Assembly: GCF_947623445.1 (NCBI RefSeq)
Contig: NC_135245.1
Coordinates: forward strand, 5,711,501 to 5,775,500
Direction: 5' to 3'
Length of the DNA stretch: 64,000 bases
Origin: Clavelina lepadiformis
Taxonomy: Eukaryota; Chordata; Ascidiacea; Aplousobranchia; Clavelinidae
Shown here: piece after piece, positions 1-12,799 of the stretch
How positions within the stretch are numbered: position 1 is the stretch's first letter
How the letters are laid out: every line of letters begins with the position of its first letter
Translations under genes and position numbers: made by a program
The notes under the pieces: model-generated
The model's input: only the letters and a program-made list of their open reading frames with translations
Told to the model about the DNA's origin: nothing
The model's database searches: none

Positions 1-158
1 AAGATGACGACAACGTGAGTTCGATATGTCACAACGGTGTTATGTTAACTAACCGTTACTAAACCATTATCAGAAGGTTGCGATTTATGATTAAACAAGA
101 CATACAGATGGATTGCCGTATTAACGTCTGAGTCTAGTAAAGATTACTAGTTAATAAC

Positions 159-803
159 TAGGGCAACCAAAAGTCAATATGGTCAATTTTTTTTAACCTG
201 CTCAGAATGTTATCAAACAAGCACAAAACAAGTTTCAGCTTTGTACGACGTGTGGTATAGAAGTTATTAGGTCAAATAAAGTCAAAATGTTACGTTAGGT
301 CAAAATACGGTCAAATTGTTTCTTTAGGTCTTTTTTTTAGGTTAAAATCTATTAAACTTGTAATTTTGTAACCATTTTGTAATATTATTCTTCCGTTTTT
401 CTCTTTTCTTGTACCGCAAACAATTCCAGTGCCGCAAATTTTACTTAGCACCAAAGCCACAAAGAGAGGGAAGGCTTTTCAGCGCGTTTGGTGACGTCAC
501 GATGTGACGGCATTGCATTTGAAACTGCAAGTTGTCAATCTTAATACGCAGAAACGAAAAAAAGTCAACACTAGAAAAGCATTTTGTCATTTTTAAATGC
601 AGCTTTAGATTAGAAAGTTGCTGTAGTGTAGACAGTGTAGAGACTATCAGTATAGCGTTTTTCAAAATGAGGTCAAAATTTAAACGTTTTAGGTCGGTCA
701 AAATAAGGTCAAAACTTAAACTTTTTAGGTCAAAATAAGGTCAAAATTTGCAAATTTTAAGGTCAAAATTTAAACTTTTTAGGTCAAAAAACTGGTTGCC
801 CTA
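159..803. mobile_element. hAT-type non-autonomous element (MITE) with 8-bp target duplication
   Basis: The element starts TAGGGCAACCA and ends with its inverted copy TGGTTGCCCTA. It is flanked on both sides by the same 8 bases, TTAATAAC (151-158 and 804-811), the target-site length used by hAT transposases. The inside is non-coding. It is dominated by irregular direct repeats of a unit close to AGGTCAAAAT, about a dozen copies, densest at 660-790. The short open frames inside it (441-738) overlap on both strands and read the repeat, so they are not genes. No transposase is present, so it would depend on an element elsewhere. The call rests on the terminal repeats plus the perfect duplication seen here. 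Confidence 0.85.
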
Positions 804-811
804 TTAATAAC

Positions 812-3172
812 ATACCACATCAATAGTATCGTAGTAACATATCATATTCAATATATTATACATTTAAAATGGCACACGACACGACTGAATTTCATTGAAT
901 GACTCACACCAAATATCGTTACACTTTAGCATTGAAGTAAACATGCATAAGGCATCGAAATTCGAAAAAAAAGAAGAACATCTCCAAAATTACTAATTTA
1001 TACTAAGTGAGTTATTACGTAATTAAATTAGCCTTTTTCTCTAAATTGATTCTAAAATATTTCGTGCTAGTTGTGTGCTTAAATTGAACTAATGGTTGGT
1101 TAATAATTACAGTCAACACAACATAGCATATTGAAATATAGCTAAATAATGACACTGCAAAGAACACAGAGCAGGACTACACCACAAAACATAGTTAACT
1201 ATTTGGTGTTGATAAACACAATTAAGATTGTATTCTTCACTCGGCATATCAGCACTCGCCACACAAAAAGCTCATACGACACGCGAAGTAAGTTGGACAG
1301 AGGTAAGAAGAATTACTGTAGTGAGTAGACGTTTGCAATAAAGATTGCATATCACAATATACAATATCACAAATACGCAATACACAATATCACAAAGAGC
1401 CAGTTACCAAATATCAATCATCAGTTCAAGTTTTTATCAAAAAACATATTCATAACTTTTTTTTCACAATTTAGAAAATATTTTGCAAGAAATGATATCA
1501 TTAGGTAATGCCACCAAATTTGCTGCATTCTTCTCCCTCTACAGAAAGAAAAATTTTACACATTACGTGTCCTAGTTTTCGATCCAAAATTACAGTGAAC
1601 TTTTTAGAGTAGTTGCATCTTCAATTAACTGAATTAGAAAACTAAATTATATGTCTCAATAAAATAACTTATAGTGCATATCGGAAAAGGGGAATACCTA
1701 GCGTGACAAAGCGTGAAGGGCTTGAGGATATAAATTGAAAACAACGGTTCTATTGACTCTGTTGAAGGTGAACAGTCAAAGTGTGATGTTGAAGTTTTAG
1801 TAGAAATAATCAAAGCTAGTTGTCAATTTGAGATTGTCAGGAGTCCAGAACGTGCCGATAAGACAAGAAGTTCGGGAGAAATCGCGGGCTTAAGTAGGCT
1901 GTTTTTGCTAGTGTATGGTATAAGGTTTAAGGTGTTGATAGCGTTGTTAAGTTTATTCTGAAATTGTACGGTATGGTACATACCGGTAGGCTAGATAGTT
2001 TTACGAGAGAAACTGTTTCACCGAAAGTACTTTAGGTCACACAGCCCGTTAACTGTTGTTAAAGTTGGCGGTTCGGTTGAAAAAATAGGTATGCAAAAAG
2101 TTGCTTTTAGCTAGGCCTATAAGGTTTGGTTAAAGTTAAATTTAGATCAGAAAGTATATTTGTGTCAGATTTCTAAGTTTGAGTTACATCGTTACAACAT
2201 TTAGGTTATGTTAAATGAAATTGTGAAAAATTGTTTTGATTTTTTTGGCTAAATAATGATAGCCTAGATCACTGACAGCTTAGTTTTATACTATTCTGCA
2301 ATAAAAGTGGCATAGTCTAGCCTATAGCTAAGGCCTCGAAATGGTACTCACAGCAAGCTAACAGTAATGGTTGCTGATTTTTGAGAATACGAAGGTTGTA
2401 GTGTGCATAATGTGGAACAGTCTGGATAATATAAGGTTTATAATTTTTGTAATTTTGACAGTGATACGACATCGATTTTGTTCATGAAATCTAAAGAATT
2501 TTTTGGATGGAAGCTGATATGAAGGGAATCTGAAAAGGTGGTATGTTCTTCTCAGTCTCTCAGTAACATGACGAGCAGACCGGTGTGACCAACAGAGTTC
2601 CAGCAGGAGTTAAGAGTTAATTAAATCTATTGTTAAACAGATAGAGTAGACTAAGGCTTAATGAAATGAGCAGAGGAAATAAAAACATCCCATAGTGCTC
2701 GTATTTAACTTAGCCTATATAGGGCTAGGCTTGGTGTAATACAAAGTATGTATCGACCCATTCCGAGTTTATTATATTTTTTATTATAAATATTTGCAAA
2801 TTGTGAAAAATTTTGGTCTTAAAGTTTTGATAAAGGTTATGCAAGCATGTGCTACACTTTCCACTGTGAACTGTGTGGTACTAGTTGCTTGCTTACAAAT
2901 AGAGTGTCGAATTGGCTTGTATTTCTATGTGATTACAAGTTGGCTTAATGCTGATGAAAGATTCACTTTTTAAGAAAAAATTAATCCTAGCCGATATTTT
3001 GTATTTTTTTAAATCATATTCTTCAATTTGATAGGATGTATTGTGTATCCAGTGTAATTTTCTTGAATAGCATAGCCCCAATAAAATTATAATAATTAAT
3101 TCTGAAGTATATTACAGTATTTTATTTACATTTTAAAATTTTTTTAGTAACTTGAATAGAACTTTTAATGTG
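812..3172. other. Non-coding stretch upstream of PET117
   Basis: No open frame here looks like a gene. The sequence is AT-rich with runs such as CACAATAT repeats near 1350-1390. It probably holds the promoter and 5' leader of the PET117-MTFMT unit, but I cannot place a start site. Confidence 0.5.
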
Positions 3173-3623
3173 ATGTCTACTGCTGCTAAATTTACTCTAG
3201 CTGGATCCATTGTTTTTGCTACATCCATGATAGCATTTGTTCACTGGGATCAAAATAGAAGAAAAAAGGTAAGTTATATTATTCCATTGACTTCCATTAA
3301 ATCTCCATATTCTTAACTTCAAAGATCATTTAAAGCTCTAATCCCAATTGTTGTGTCCTTCTGGGTTGAGCTGATATGGCACTGACATTTAAAACTTTCT
3401 GCATGATTTTTCAAAAAATTATGTATAACAAAACATTCTATGACAAACTTTTCACAAACTATATCTTGATATACCACAGGAAAGAAGAGAAATTGTTGAA
3501 CAAGATTTTGAAAGGCAGGGGGAAAAGACAAGAAGAAAAGAAGAGAATTTAAGATTATTGAAAGAAGAGCAGCGTCTGACTGCAGCTTTATTGGAGCAAA
3601 GAGAGCGAAATGCTAAAATTTAA
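3173..3623 (+). CDS. PET117: PET117-like cytochrome c oxidase assembly factor
   Basis: Two exons, 3173-3268 and 3480-3623, join in phase 0 at AAG|GTAAGT and CACAG|GAAAG to give 79 residues. The N-terminal third is one hydrophobic segment (about residues 8-24) followed by a His-Trp-Asp-Gln stretch and basic residues. The rest is a highly charged helix rich in Arg, Glu and Lys, with an RRKEENLRLLKEEQ-type core. Size, a single N-terminal membrane anchor and the KEEN-R-LL motif match the PET117 family, which sits at the inner mitochondrial membrane and helps build cytochrome c oxidase (family knowledge). The last 14 bases of this frame overlap the start of MTFMT in another frame. There is no poly(A) signal of its own before the next gene, which suggests a shared transcript. 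Confidence 0.85.
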
Positions 3624-4934
3624 GCATTTATGCCAGGTTTTGAAGTGGAAGCAATTTCATCACAATTATCGAACTTATACATACAAACCATATAATGTGC
3701 TATTTTTTGGAACTGATGATTATGCACTGCATTGTTTAAAAAGACTGAAAAGTGATTTTGAGAAAGTCCCCGGAACACATAAAGCTGTGAAGAAATTAGA
3801 GGTAAACTTATGCGGTTTTACATGCATAACGTTTCCCACTTTCTTTTTATTCTCTTTCAAAATATTTTATGAAAAAGATTTGTGGAAGCTTAGCAACCAA
3901 AACCTGTTTAATTTTTTGTATATATCTCAGTAACAATAAATGTAAACATTTAGAACTGTTTATTGTTATGTTTTATACTCAGGTGGTATGCCTTTCTCAG
4001 GCCAATGTGCCAGTGAAAAAATTTGCTCTATCCAACAATTTACCATTGCATACATGGCCCTACATGCCCAAAAACCACACATTTGATGTTGCAGTTGTTG
4101 TGTCATTTGGAAAGTTGATTCCAGAAAGAATTATCAAAACATTTCCTTTGGGGATGATCAACATACATGCCAGTTTCCTACCTGCTTTGAGGGGGGCAGC
4201 TCCTATCGCACGAGCAGTTGAAAAAGGGTTAAAGGAAACCGGGGTTACTATTATGCAGGTAAATTATATCGATTTGTTCTGGACTGTTGTTTATTAAGTT
4301 GTAGGTTAACTTGCAACAGTTCTGCAAATTACTGTTTTCCTTCTTAAATTACCAGATAAAGCCAAATAACTATGACCATGGATTAATACTGGACCAGAGT
4401 GAAACTGTCAAAATAAAAGATTCCACAACTTCTGCTGATTTACGAAATGACTTGGGAAGTATCGGATCAAAATTGTGTTTAGAAGTTCTTCGTGAATTAC
4501 CTCTAAAACTTAAATCAGCAAAGCAGCAAAATGAAAGTTGTGCAACTGCTGCACCAAAGCTGACTTTGCACGATACATATGTTAACTGGTATTCAATGGA
4601 CTCGGATCATATTTGGAAAAAGTATAGGGCTTATGGTTTTGACAAGACGTTTCATCTCAGATGTTTGTACAATGGAACCTTAGTGAGACTTGTTCACTTG
4701 TCACTGTGCACTGAGGATCAGCAAAAACATGCTGCTAAGGTTTTATCGCCAGGATGTGTGATGTATCATAAAAAGTCGAAACGTTTATTAATCGCTTGCA
4801 AAACGGGACACATTGCTTGTGAAAAACTGATTGTAGATAAACATAAATCTATGAGTGCAGAAAGTTTTAACAATGGGTATTTGCAAAAACAAACTAAGCT
4901 GAATAAAAAAATTGTTTTTTTAAGCATACTTTAG
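3610..4934 (+). CDS. MTFMT: Mitochondrial methionyl-tRNA formyltransferase
   Basis: Three exons, 3610-3801, 3983-4258 and 4356-4934, give about 348 residues with all junctions in phase 0. The enzyme formylates Met-tRNA for mitochondrial translation initiation. Residues 1-28 are basic and lack acidic residues, as expected for a mitochondrial presequence. Then comes the Rossmann start YNVLFFGTDDYAL, and in exon 2 the catalytic signature MINIHASFLPALRGAAPI, containing the Asn and His of the formyltransferase site. DHG at the start of exon 3 is a candidate for the catalytic Asp. The C-terminal part (about residues 230-330) fits the tRNA-binding beta-barrel region. The start ATG at 3610 lies inside the last codons of PET117. 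I chose it because no other in-frame Met precedes the catalytic domain. Length is close to vertebrate MTFMT (just under 400). Confidence 0.93.
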
Positions 4935-5046
4935 ATCATTTAAAATGTAAAATGGAATATATTAACATTGTTAGTATATTGTGAATATTATTTTTAATAA
5001 GTAAATTGTAATATGTAATATGTTTGTAATTTGTAACAATGTTTGC

Positions 5047-5052
5047 AATAAA
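5047..5052 (+). terminator. AATAAA poly(A) signal of MTFMT
   Basis: AATAAA lies about 110 bases after the MTFMT stop and is the first on this strand after PET117, so it could end a joint PET117-MTFMT message. The convergent TCTE1 stop is at 5223, leaving under 300 bases between the two coding ends. Confidence 0.6.
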
Positions 5053-5222
5053 GCCATACCCTCATTTATAGATTTGATGAAAGTTTTAACCTGCATTCCT
5101 ACACAAGATAGTGTTTAATTAATGCCAGAAACACTTCACAAGGATTTGTACAACAATAATTCAAACACATTAATTCAAAGAAATGCATAATTTCAAGTAA
5201 AAATTTGACAGCAGGGAGATTT

Positions 5223-7108
5223 CTATTTTGTGTGAGATTCCTGAATTTCCCTGGCATGTTCTTGGTTATCGCGTAGTACTTGGTTGATGCAGTATTCACT
5301 CTCTTGGCCTGCTTCAGTCAGCCGTAGATCAAGCTCAACAACTGTTTTATTTGACTCGATACCTTCCTGTAGTTGCTTTCCGCCATCCTATTTTGTCATA
5401 AAATGTTCCTCATAATTAACCTTTCACTACACAGTATATACTTACAGACATTAAACTTTAAAAAAATGTATTCATGCCCACAAAGAAATGATTCATTACT
5501 TACGATCCCAATTCTGTTTCCAGACAGGTTGACTGAGGTTAGGCCAGTGTTAGTTTGAAGAACTTGAGATAAAACTGCAGCAGTTGGTTCTGTCATATCA
5601 TTAGATGCAAGGTTGATGCTCTTTAACGTATTGTTCTTCAATAAGACTTTGCATATCGCTTGACCACCTTCATCTCCCATCCTATTTATTATCCAAATGA
5701 ATACAAGCAAATAATGTTTTTTTTTTCAAAGACTATATTCAAGAAAAAGAAAATCCAAATACCTGGCTACTTGGACAATATTAGAAAGATAGCAGTATGA
5801 AACAAAATCACAAGCAAATATTTTCAAACAAAAAGGTATAGCAATCAGCCCATACCTGTTCAATCGAAGATTGAGTTCCTGTAACTTAGTGTTCTTGGTC
5901 AATGCAAAAGCAATTGCTTTTGCTCCCTCTCCTCTGATAACATTGTCACAGAGATTGACTTTTCGCAGGTTTGGACATCTACAAGTAGAAAAAGTTAGAA
6001 AAAGCTCTATACTAGAAAGGAAAACAATTTACATGTTTTTGTAAGAATGAGAAAACAGTTAGTTTTCATACTTGTTGTTTATTAGTTTTGCCATAGCTCT
6101 TGCTCCTCTGTCTCCAATGCAGTTGTGTGAAAAATCAACTTCCGTGAGTGATGGGTGATCTAAAAAGTGGCTCACAAGAACACGCACTTTTGAATCATCA
6201 ACTTTGCTTTTGTGGATACAGATGCACTTCAGTTGTTTACAGCTTTTTATGCTTTTAGCAAGCAAAAGACAATCACGTTGTGTGAATTGGAAAAGTGACC
6301 ATTCGAAGTTCATACCACAGTCACGTACACCATATGTGATCCGAAATTCTTCAAGATGTGGAAGCTTTTCCATGACAGTTCCAAATTCAAAATGGTCCAT
6401 TGAAGGAGCTTCTGATCCAGCATCACTTCCCAGATCGCTGATGGTGTCTTCTTTTGCAGCATCCTTCACTGGAGGAAGGAGCTGTTTTATGTTTAACCTT
6501 TTTACATATCTGGCACAGAGAGGAATAGCTTCTTCAATTGTCGCCTCGTTTGTTTGTTCGGGAATAAAATTTTCTAGGAGAGTTTCAAGATGTCGTTCGA
6601 AAAACATTCTTTTCCAACTTCCACCATACGTGGAAACATCACAGATTTGCCATTTGCTTTTGCAACATCGCTTCCAGTAACTCTCATCGTCAACTAAGTG
6701 CGAGGTTACACAGAGTGGTATCTGTGTGTCAATCTTCTCCAGCACGTTTAATTTATCTTTAGGAGGTAAGCCTTTTAAGATAGGATTATCTAAAAAACAA
6801 TAATACTACTATGTATTGATACTAAAACATGTTTATCAGCAGTATACTGTAAACCAATAGGCTAGTATATTAAAACTACGTTACTTGATGTACACTTCTT
6901 ACTTTCTAATATTGGTGTTAGTATGTTACATACTTTCAAAGTTTTGTACTATATGGTTGGTTGATAAGTCTTTCAGCAATGGCACAGTAGCCAGTGACCA
7001 GTCAGGATCTTCAGCGATGATCCTTCTCATAGCTTTGGGATCAGTTGAAGTAGGTTGTGGTACTTGGGATGCTTTCAAAATATTTGACCTCAGGTCGGTG
7101 ACAACCAT
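5223..7108 (-). CDS. TCTE1: TCTE1 / dynein regulatory complex subunit 5 (DRC5), leucine-rich repeat protein
   Basis: Five exons on the minus strand, 7108-6934, 6789-6072, 5978-5856, 5681-5504 and 5387-5223, join with consistent phases to about 452 residues. Vertebrate TCTE1 is about 500. The N terminus carries the family motif IIAEDPDWSLATVPLLKDL and then NNPILKGLPP. The large second exon has an acidic linker (DLGSDAGSEAPSMDHFEFG), then GVRDCGMNFEWSLFQFTQRDCLLLA, typical of DRC5. It then enters ribonuclease-inhibitor-type leucine-rich repeats (VDFSHNCIGDRGARAMAKL, VNLCDNVIRGEGAKAIAFAL, INLASNDMTEPTAAVLSQVL). DRC5 belongs to the nexin-dynein regulatory complex that links outer doublets in motile cilia and sperm flagella (family knowledge). 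I start at the ATG at 7108, because the next codons upstream lack a Met. It converges on MTFMT. Confidence 0.93.
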
Positions 7109-10100
7109 GATGAACAATTTTAATGTTACTGTGATATTTAAGGCTTAGACGTATCTGCAATGAGAAATTCTTCTAAGAAACACTTTATTACAATGAAAAA
7201 TGCACAGTATTAGCATTACGCAGATAATACTGTAATATGTGAAATTGGCAGCAAAATGGTTTGAGCGGTGTTTTATTTACACATTGCATATGGCCTGAAT
7301 GAGGAGTTGTAAGGTTTTACAAAAAATTTTATGATCTAAAAATTCCCTTGATCTTGATATGGGGGTACATGGGAAGTGAAGACCCTCACATGCTGCCATT
7401 GAACTTGACTTAAAGTTCATTATAAGTTGTTCTAAAAACCTGTTACTTCTGTGGTGGTAATTCTTCTTATGGTGCCATGCGGGCGGTCTCCGATACATCA
7501 ATGCAAATTTCCAAATGTTAATATTAGTGACTTGCTGGAGTAATGATTTAATGGATCAGCTTGATATTTTACTGCTTTGAATGACAAACTTGCAACTATG
7601 TGAACTGAATGAACTAAGTTTTATGCTCAGACGTAAAAGGTCATTGCTGAAAAGATTTTATATGTCATCTTCTATGACGAGTGTTATGTTGAGTCCAGAC
7701 TGTAGAGAATGGCAGTTTTCAGCAAGATCTTGTGTGCTTCAAGCAACCAAAATGACAGGTGCGAGTGCACAAAAATGTTCGGTGCGTTTTCAAGTGGGCA
7801 ATTATGTAGTAATGTACACAGTTTGACTAATTCAATCTCTAACACAATTGCAATTTGAGTGTGCAGAAGTATGTCTACTGTTCAAGTCATTAAGTGGAAA
7901 ATTACACACCTAAAGTGCACCACTGATTTCAATATTTCCGAGTTTAAACCGTGTTACCGGTATTGTATTATACGTTTTAACATTTCGTAAACTGGAAACA
8001 TTAACCTATGTAGAATATTTTCTAACCATTTAAAGAACAATAAAACATAACTGTCTATTTGATAAATGGGCAAAAATCCTGCTCAATTACACATGAAAAT
8101 CTTCTGGCGCCTAAGAGAGTCAGAATATAAAAACCAAAAGCTCAAATACACCCCAGAAACAGCACTCATTTCTATGACAACATACCAACGGTGGCGTTAG
8201 AGAACAACTTTTTGTAGACATCCTATATCTTCCACAAGCCCAGTATTCTATTGCTTAAACTTTCGGTTTTATCTTTAAAATGTTATTTTTTTATTTAATA
8301 ACTTTTACAATTTATGTTAGTTTCTGCATTTAAAATTTCTTATTTTGTTGTTATCTTAGTTTTTTTCCATCTTGATAATTCGAATTAATAGATTTGTCAA
8401 TATTTAATGCTTTCTTAAGCATCAGCACGACCTAGTCACTAGGTCCTAGTGGAAAAGAACAAAACACTAGATTACAGTTATCAAATTGCATTAATCGTTA
8501 GTTTATCTCAAATAGTAAACATACAACTTTTATTTTTCTGTTTTCCTAGTTTCAGAAAAAACGCTTTTGCTGAAGTTTTGTTTTTCTTTTGCGACAATCG
8601 CTCAAATGGGAAGAATAATTAATTTAATAGAAAGCCGTGACAATGTTTGCTTTAATTACATTACGATGCCCGGACGTATTATATTATAGAATATAGATGG
8701 AAATTTCATTCGTTTCGTATATAAGTTTAACATTTACCCACCGGACAAATTATGCTCAAAACTTGTCGTTACCAAGTCTTTTTGCTAAAAATCGCCGTGT
8801 CATCGATGTATTTGAAAGGAGTGTATCTCTGTCTCAAATAAACCTATCTTTGTAAAACAGTCAGCTAGAGTAATCGCATTGACCACATTTATATGTCTAG
8901 CCTATGGCTCCGACGGTCGAACCAATACAAGCAATTGAAAAATTAATATATGTTTATCTAACCATATGCAAGTCATTCCTAGGACAATAACTAATCAGCA
9001 ATAATCACGCCTTGAGATGAGATTCGTTAGTATCGAGGAATAGCCGTAAACTTCATTATACTTCACCATTCATCTCGCTCAGTGACCGGAGTGACAGAAG
9101 CTGCAACGCCGGCATGTGACAGACGGATGTTACTGTAATTATAGCCTATTGCTAAAAATACGGTGCAAAACGTATATTGGTCGATCGGCCACCAAACCGA
9201 CTTGTTATAAAGTGAAAAATATTGCAAGCAAACTTTTTTCTAGTTTAAGATAATTTGTTTTTTGAACGACAAGTTGTTTTATTAGCGATTTATTCAGCAG
9301 CATTAAAAAAACTTTGCGAAATATTTGTGTTTTGTTGAAAATAGACTGGCAAAATGAATTTGTAATGTATCCGATGAGATTTGATGTGTGAAAAGCCGTA
9401 TCTTGCATGTATCGTTAATTACTCAGATAATAGTCTTACTCCTTGGACCATACCCAATGCTCCAGTCTCACAGGCTGCTAAAAAGTTGAACAAACGTGAT
9501 ATCAGAAATATATCAAAACTCAAATAGGTAACAATGTACGAGTACGCCACACGCATACATCACTTTCTCGCTAGTTGAAAGCTCAGGAGAGGAAATGCAA
9601 AACCAAGCATGATATCGCTAAATAAAGTCATAAAAAACGGCGACTGAGGACTGACAATGACTGAAGCATTACGAGCATCAAAACACTACACTTATGCATA
9701 CAAAAAACTGCGTAAAGCTTTTATCCCTATAAAAGAAAAATAGCACGGTGTGCTAAAACAAGTTTTAACATAAAAGTCAGAAGCTCCATGTGTTGATAGG
9801 GCATCGGGTATGGGTTACCTTTTTCTGAGGAGTGCTTTCTTGACTGTAAAATAGGTGGTGGTATCGGTACAAGCTTGTGGAGTCGCAATGACTCGGGTCA
9901 CTTTTTCCAAAGACTTAAAAGGTTTGAATTAAAAAAGACATAAATGGCTTGAGTAGAGTCAATATTTTAAATAACTCGACTTTACTCGAGTCGGTTGTTT
10001 TCAATTATGTTTCGGCATTAAGGTAAAACGAATCTCTGTTCACATTAAAGTGTAACTTAAAATGCATTTATTTGTCTACGTACACGTATGATGCAACCAA

Positions 10101-10656
10101 ATGAAGCAAATTTTGTAATAAACCTAAATGTTTCTGGTAGACAAAAATGATATTTTTATTTTCAGTTTTGCTTAAATGATTTCGGATACCAAATGATTCA
10201 ATTTGACTCCAGTTTTATTTACCAAATGAATCGACCAAAAAATATAATCTAGGCTAGGGCAATAATCAAGCATTTCGCTCAAAATGTTTTCCCGAGTGCA
10301 AAATCCAAAATTAGTGCAAATCCAAACTTTCCAATCGTGTGCACTCTTAAGCTGCCAGGTGTTCTTGTTGATGCTTTAGCAGGCCCGTGTCTGCAAGTTA
10401 TAGAAATAACAGCAATTTTTTAATCGTACAAATGTTTGTTAGAAGTCTGCATCATAAATTATGCTGTTTTTACCTATTGGCTTTGTTTGATGAACAACCT
10501 TCGCACTTACAAGTTGCCAGTACTTACTACTAACAATTTATAATTGACCTGCAGGATAGCAGTTAATTGTGACATATATGTACTTTATTTCTACACACAT
10601 GTGATGTGTTGATTTTAACATTGTAAAGTTACCCAATATTGGTACATAAAATTGTC
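7109..10656. other. Long stretch without a recognisable gene
   Basis: This lies between the TCTE1 start and the next plus-strand coding exons. Short open frames (for example 7277-7501 minus, 7581-7826 plus, 9205-9408 minus) have no recognisable motif and no good splice sites. Near 9890-10000 there are several ACTCGAG/ACTCGGG-type words, suggesting an old repeat. The first 200 bases presumably hold the TCTE1 promoter. Confidence 0.5.
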
Positions 10657-11442
10657 ATGGCTCCAAAATTGGTAAGTTGTGCATTTGAATACTGCAAAAA
10701 AACTTTTTCTGGTATTTAATATGTGTCAAAACAAGATATATATTTTTAGCCATACCCTTACATTTGTGTTGTGGCTCACTTTTTCCCCAGCACAACTGGG
10801 CAGTTTATGGCAATTTAGACAAACCATTGTATGTACTGTATTTATCATTTTTCAAGCACAAGGATAAAACAGTTTTGAATAGTATTGTTTTATTTTACTT
10901 TACTGTCAAGCAGAGTACTTTTATGTTAACCTACCGCAGCCAAACATGGTTCTTTGATTCGGATCATTATTATATATATTGATTTGTTATAATAAATTAT
11001 TCACATAATAGTATACACTCATTTAAAGCACTTGATAAACACTACTTTGGCAAATCCAAACAATAAATTTATTTGGATTGTCTCTCATTGAGAGTGAAAG
11101 TAGAATAACAAAGTTATTTGGTATGATATATTATCACAATCTTTATCCTTGGAATGAAGAAAGTCTTTGCATGACTTAACTTTCCTCGATTAGGTACCGA
11201 GCTTGTTTTTTATGCAAGTTCCAATTGATGCACACATTTTATATATTTTTTTTTAATTTGTTTACAAGTTCAGGGTTGTTAAAAATGTTTATGAGCTATG
11301 GAGAAGGGAAATTTTACAATCGCTCTAAAATGGCAGAATCACTATCGAAGTAACTTTTGTTTAATTGTGTGAAATTGATATGCTCTACGAAAAACATTTT
11401 ATTTAGTTCCTGATAATGACATAATTGTTCTCTGGTCCACAG

Positions 11443-12766
11443 AATATTATCCGTCGACTAAAGGCAAAATACACTGTTAAGACTAAAGGAAGACGAAAAA
11501 GAAGTGTTTCTTTGTTTTGCAAAACCTTTGCCCCAGCTTTATCTGCCTCCAATGATAGCCTTTCATTACCCTTAAATACTTCTGAATTAAATCGCAGTTC
11601 AGCATCTTACAGTGGATATAATGATTCTTCGACCATTGGTAGGTGATATTGTTTGTAATTTTTTGCTAAAAATGCAACTAACTGTAATTGTTGTGAACAA
11701 TGCACGCTATTGGATTCATTTCTAGAATTTTCAGCAAAGAAAAACCTGGCATGTAGAGTTTATACTTAATTCCTTAATATGGAGTTAACTGTATTTAGTT
11801 ACTTTTGTAAATGTATTTTTATTTATTTCCTTAGGAAAGCAGTATTATCGGGCAGTAATAATAAATTTAAATAAACTCATTATGTCAACAACATGATTTG
11901 ACATTTTGATTTAAAATTAAAGCTTAAAAATGAAAGGTCACTGTTCAGGAACTGAGATATTTGCTGCACTAAAAATTGATCGTGTCTGCAGAAATAATTT
12001 GAAAAAATGAAAGACTTTTAGAAATTGCTTGCTTAACTATGGCAGTTATTGACAGTTTCAGGCTGTTTTTAGTCTCATTTATAGTACAGTATATATTAAA
12101 AGCATATTTAATGTTTCAACTGTGAAGTGAACTATTGAATTTCTGGAGCATTTTTATCAGGCAGGTTTTACATAGCTGCGATTGCTGTGTTGTCATAAAT
12201 AATTGTGTTCAATTTTTTTCCGATATTTTAGACAAATCATCCACTTCTACAGGTTTAAAAATCCTAAAAAAAGAAGTCAGAGCAATATTTAATGAGAAAT
12301 ATTGTAAGTTTTTTCCTTTGTATTGTTTTAGTTTTACAGTTATTATGAAATGGTTATGTTGTTATTTATTAAATTCTCTAGCAGAAGCTGTGAAAAAAAA
12401 CAACCAGCGGCTGCCATATTCCAAAGTTGATGAACTTGGCATAAGCATGCTTGGCCTGCCATTAGGAGTTTTTTTAAAAAACCCAGCAGGGTATGGTGCA
12501 CGCAAATGCAAAGGTATTATCAGTTGTAGGAACCAGCTTAAAGTAGTTATCAACAGGTATGGTTTCGACTTTGCTGTATGTTATATTTGTCTGTTTTTAT
12601 TTCTTTGTCATAGATACAGTATGTCTTAAGCTGATGCAGTGGTAGTGTATCTTGTTTTTATGGGATACTAATATTATATTCGGTATTATACTATTCTTTT
12701 ATAATTGGTAGGTCTGCACCGAAGAGTGAAAAAGATAAGCTTGAAGTGGTAGTGTTAGAAGGTTAA
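11443..12766 (+). CDS. 3' exons of a protein with a GTF2I-repeat-like domain
   Basis: Four exons, 11443-11638, 12232-12303, 12382-12556 and 12712-12766, join with matching phases (1, 1, 2) and end in a stop. The first encodes a basic, Ser-rich region (RRLKAKYTVKTKGRRKRS, then many Ser/Asn). The next two together read KKEVRAIFNEKYSEAVKKN, RLPYSKVDELG, then GLPLGVFLKNPAGYGARKC and a final I-SCRNQL-VVI. This follows the layout of the GTF2I (TFII-I) repeat: a 'LR..V..LFN.KY.EA' helix, 'VPY..', 'GLP.GV.F..P..YG' and a last hydrophobic strand. The tail is short and acidic (SEKDKLEVVVLEG). GTF2I repeats bind DNA in vertebrate transcription factors. A chordate outside the vertebrates carrying one would be unexpected, so I hold the family call loosely. 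The 5' end is unresolved: ATGGCTCCAAAATTG|GTAAGT at 10657-10671 is a possible first exon, but I could not phase anything between it and 11443. Confidence 0.55.
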
Positions 12767-12799
12767 ACTGTAACAATTCATACAATGATGTTTCATTGC

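Noticed and set aside
441-738. Overlapping open frames on both strands
   Set aside because: They lie wholly inside a MITE and read its repeats.
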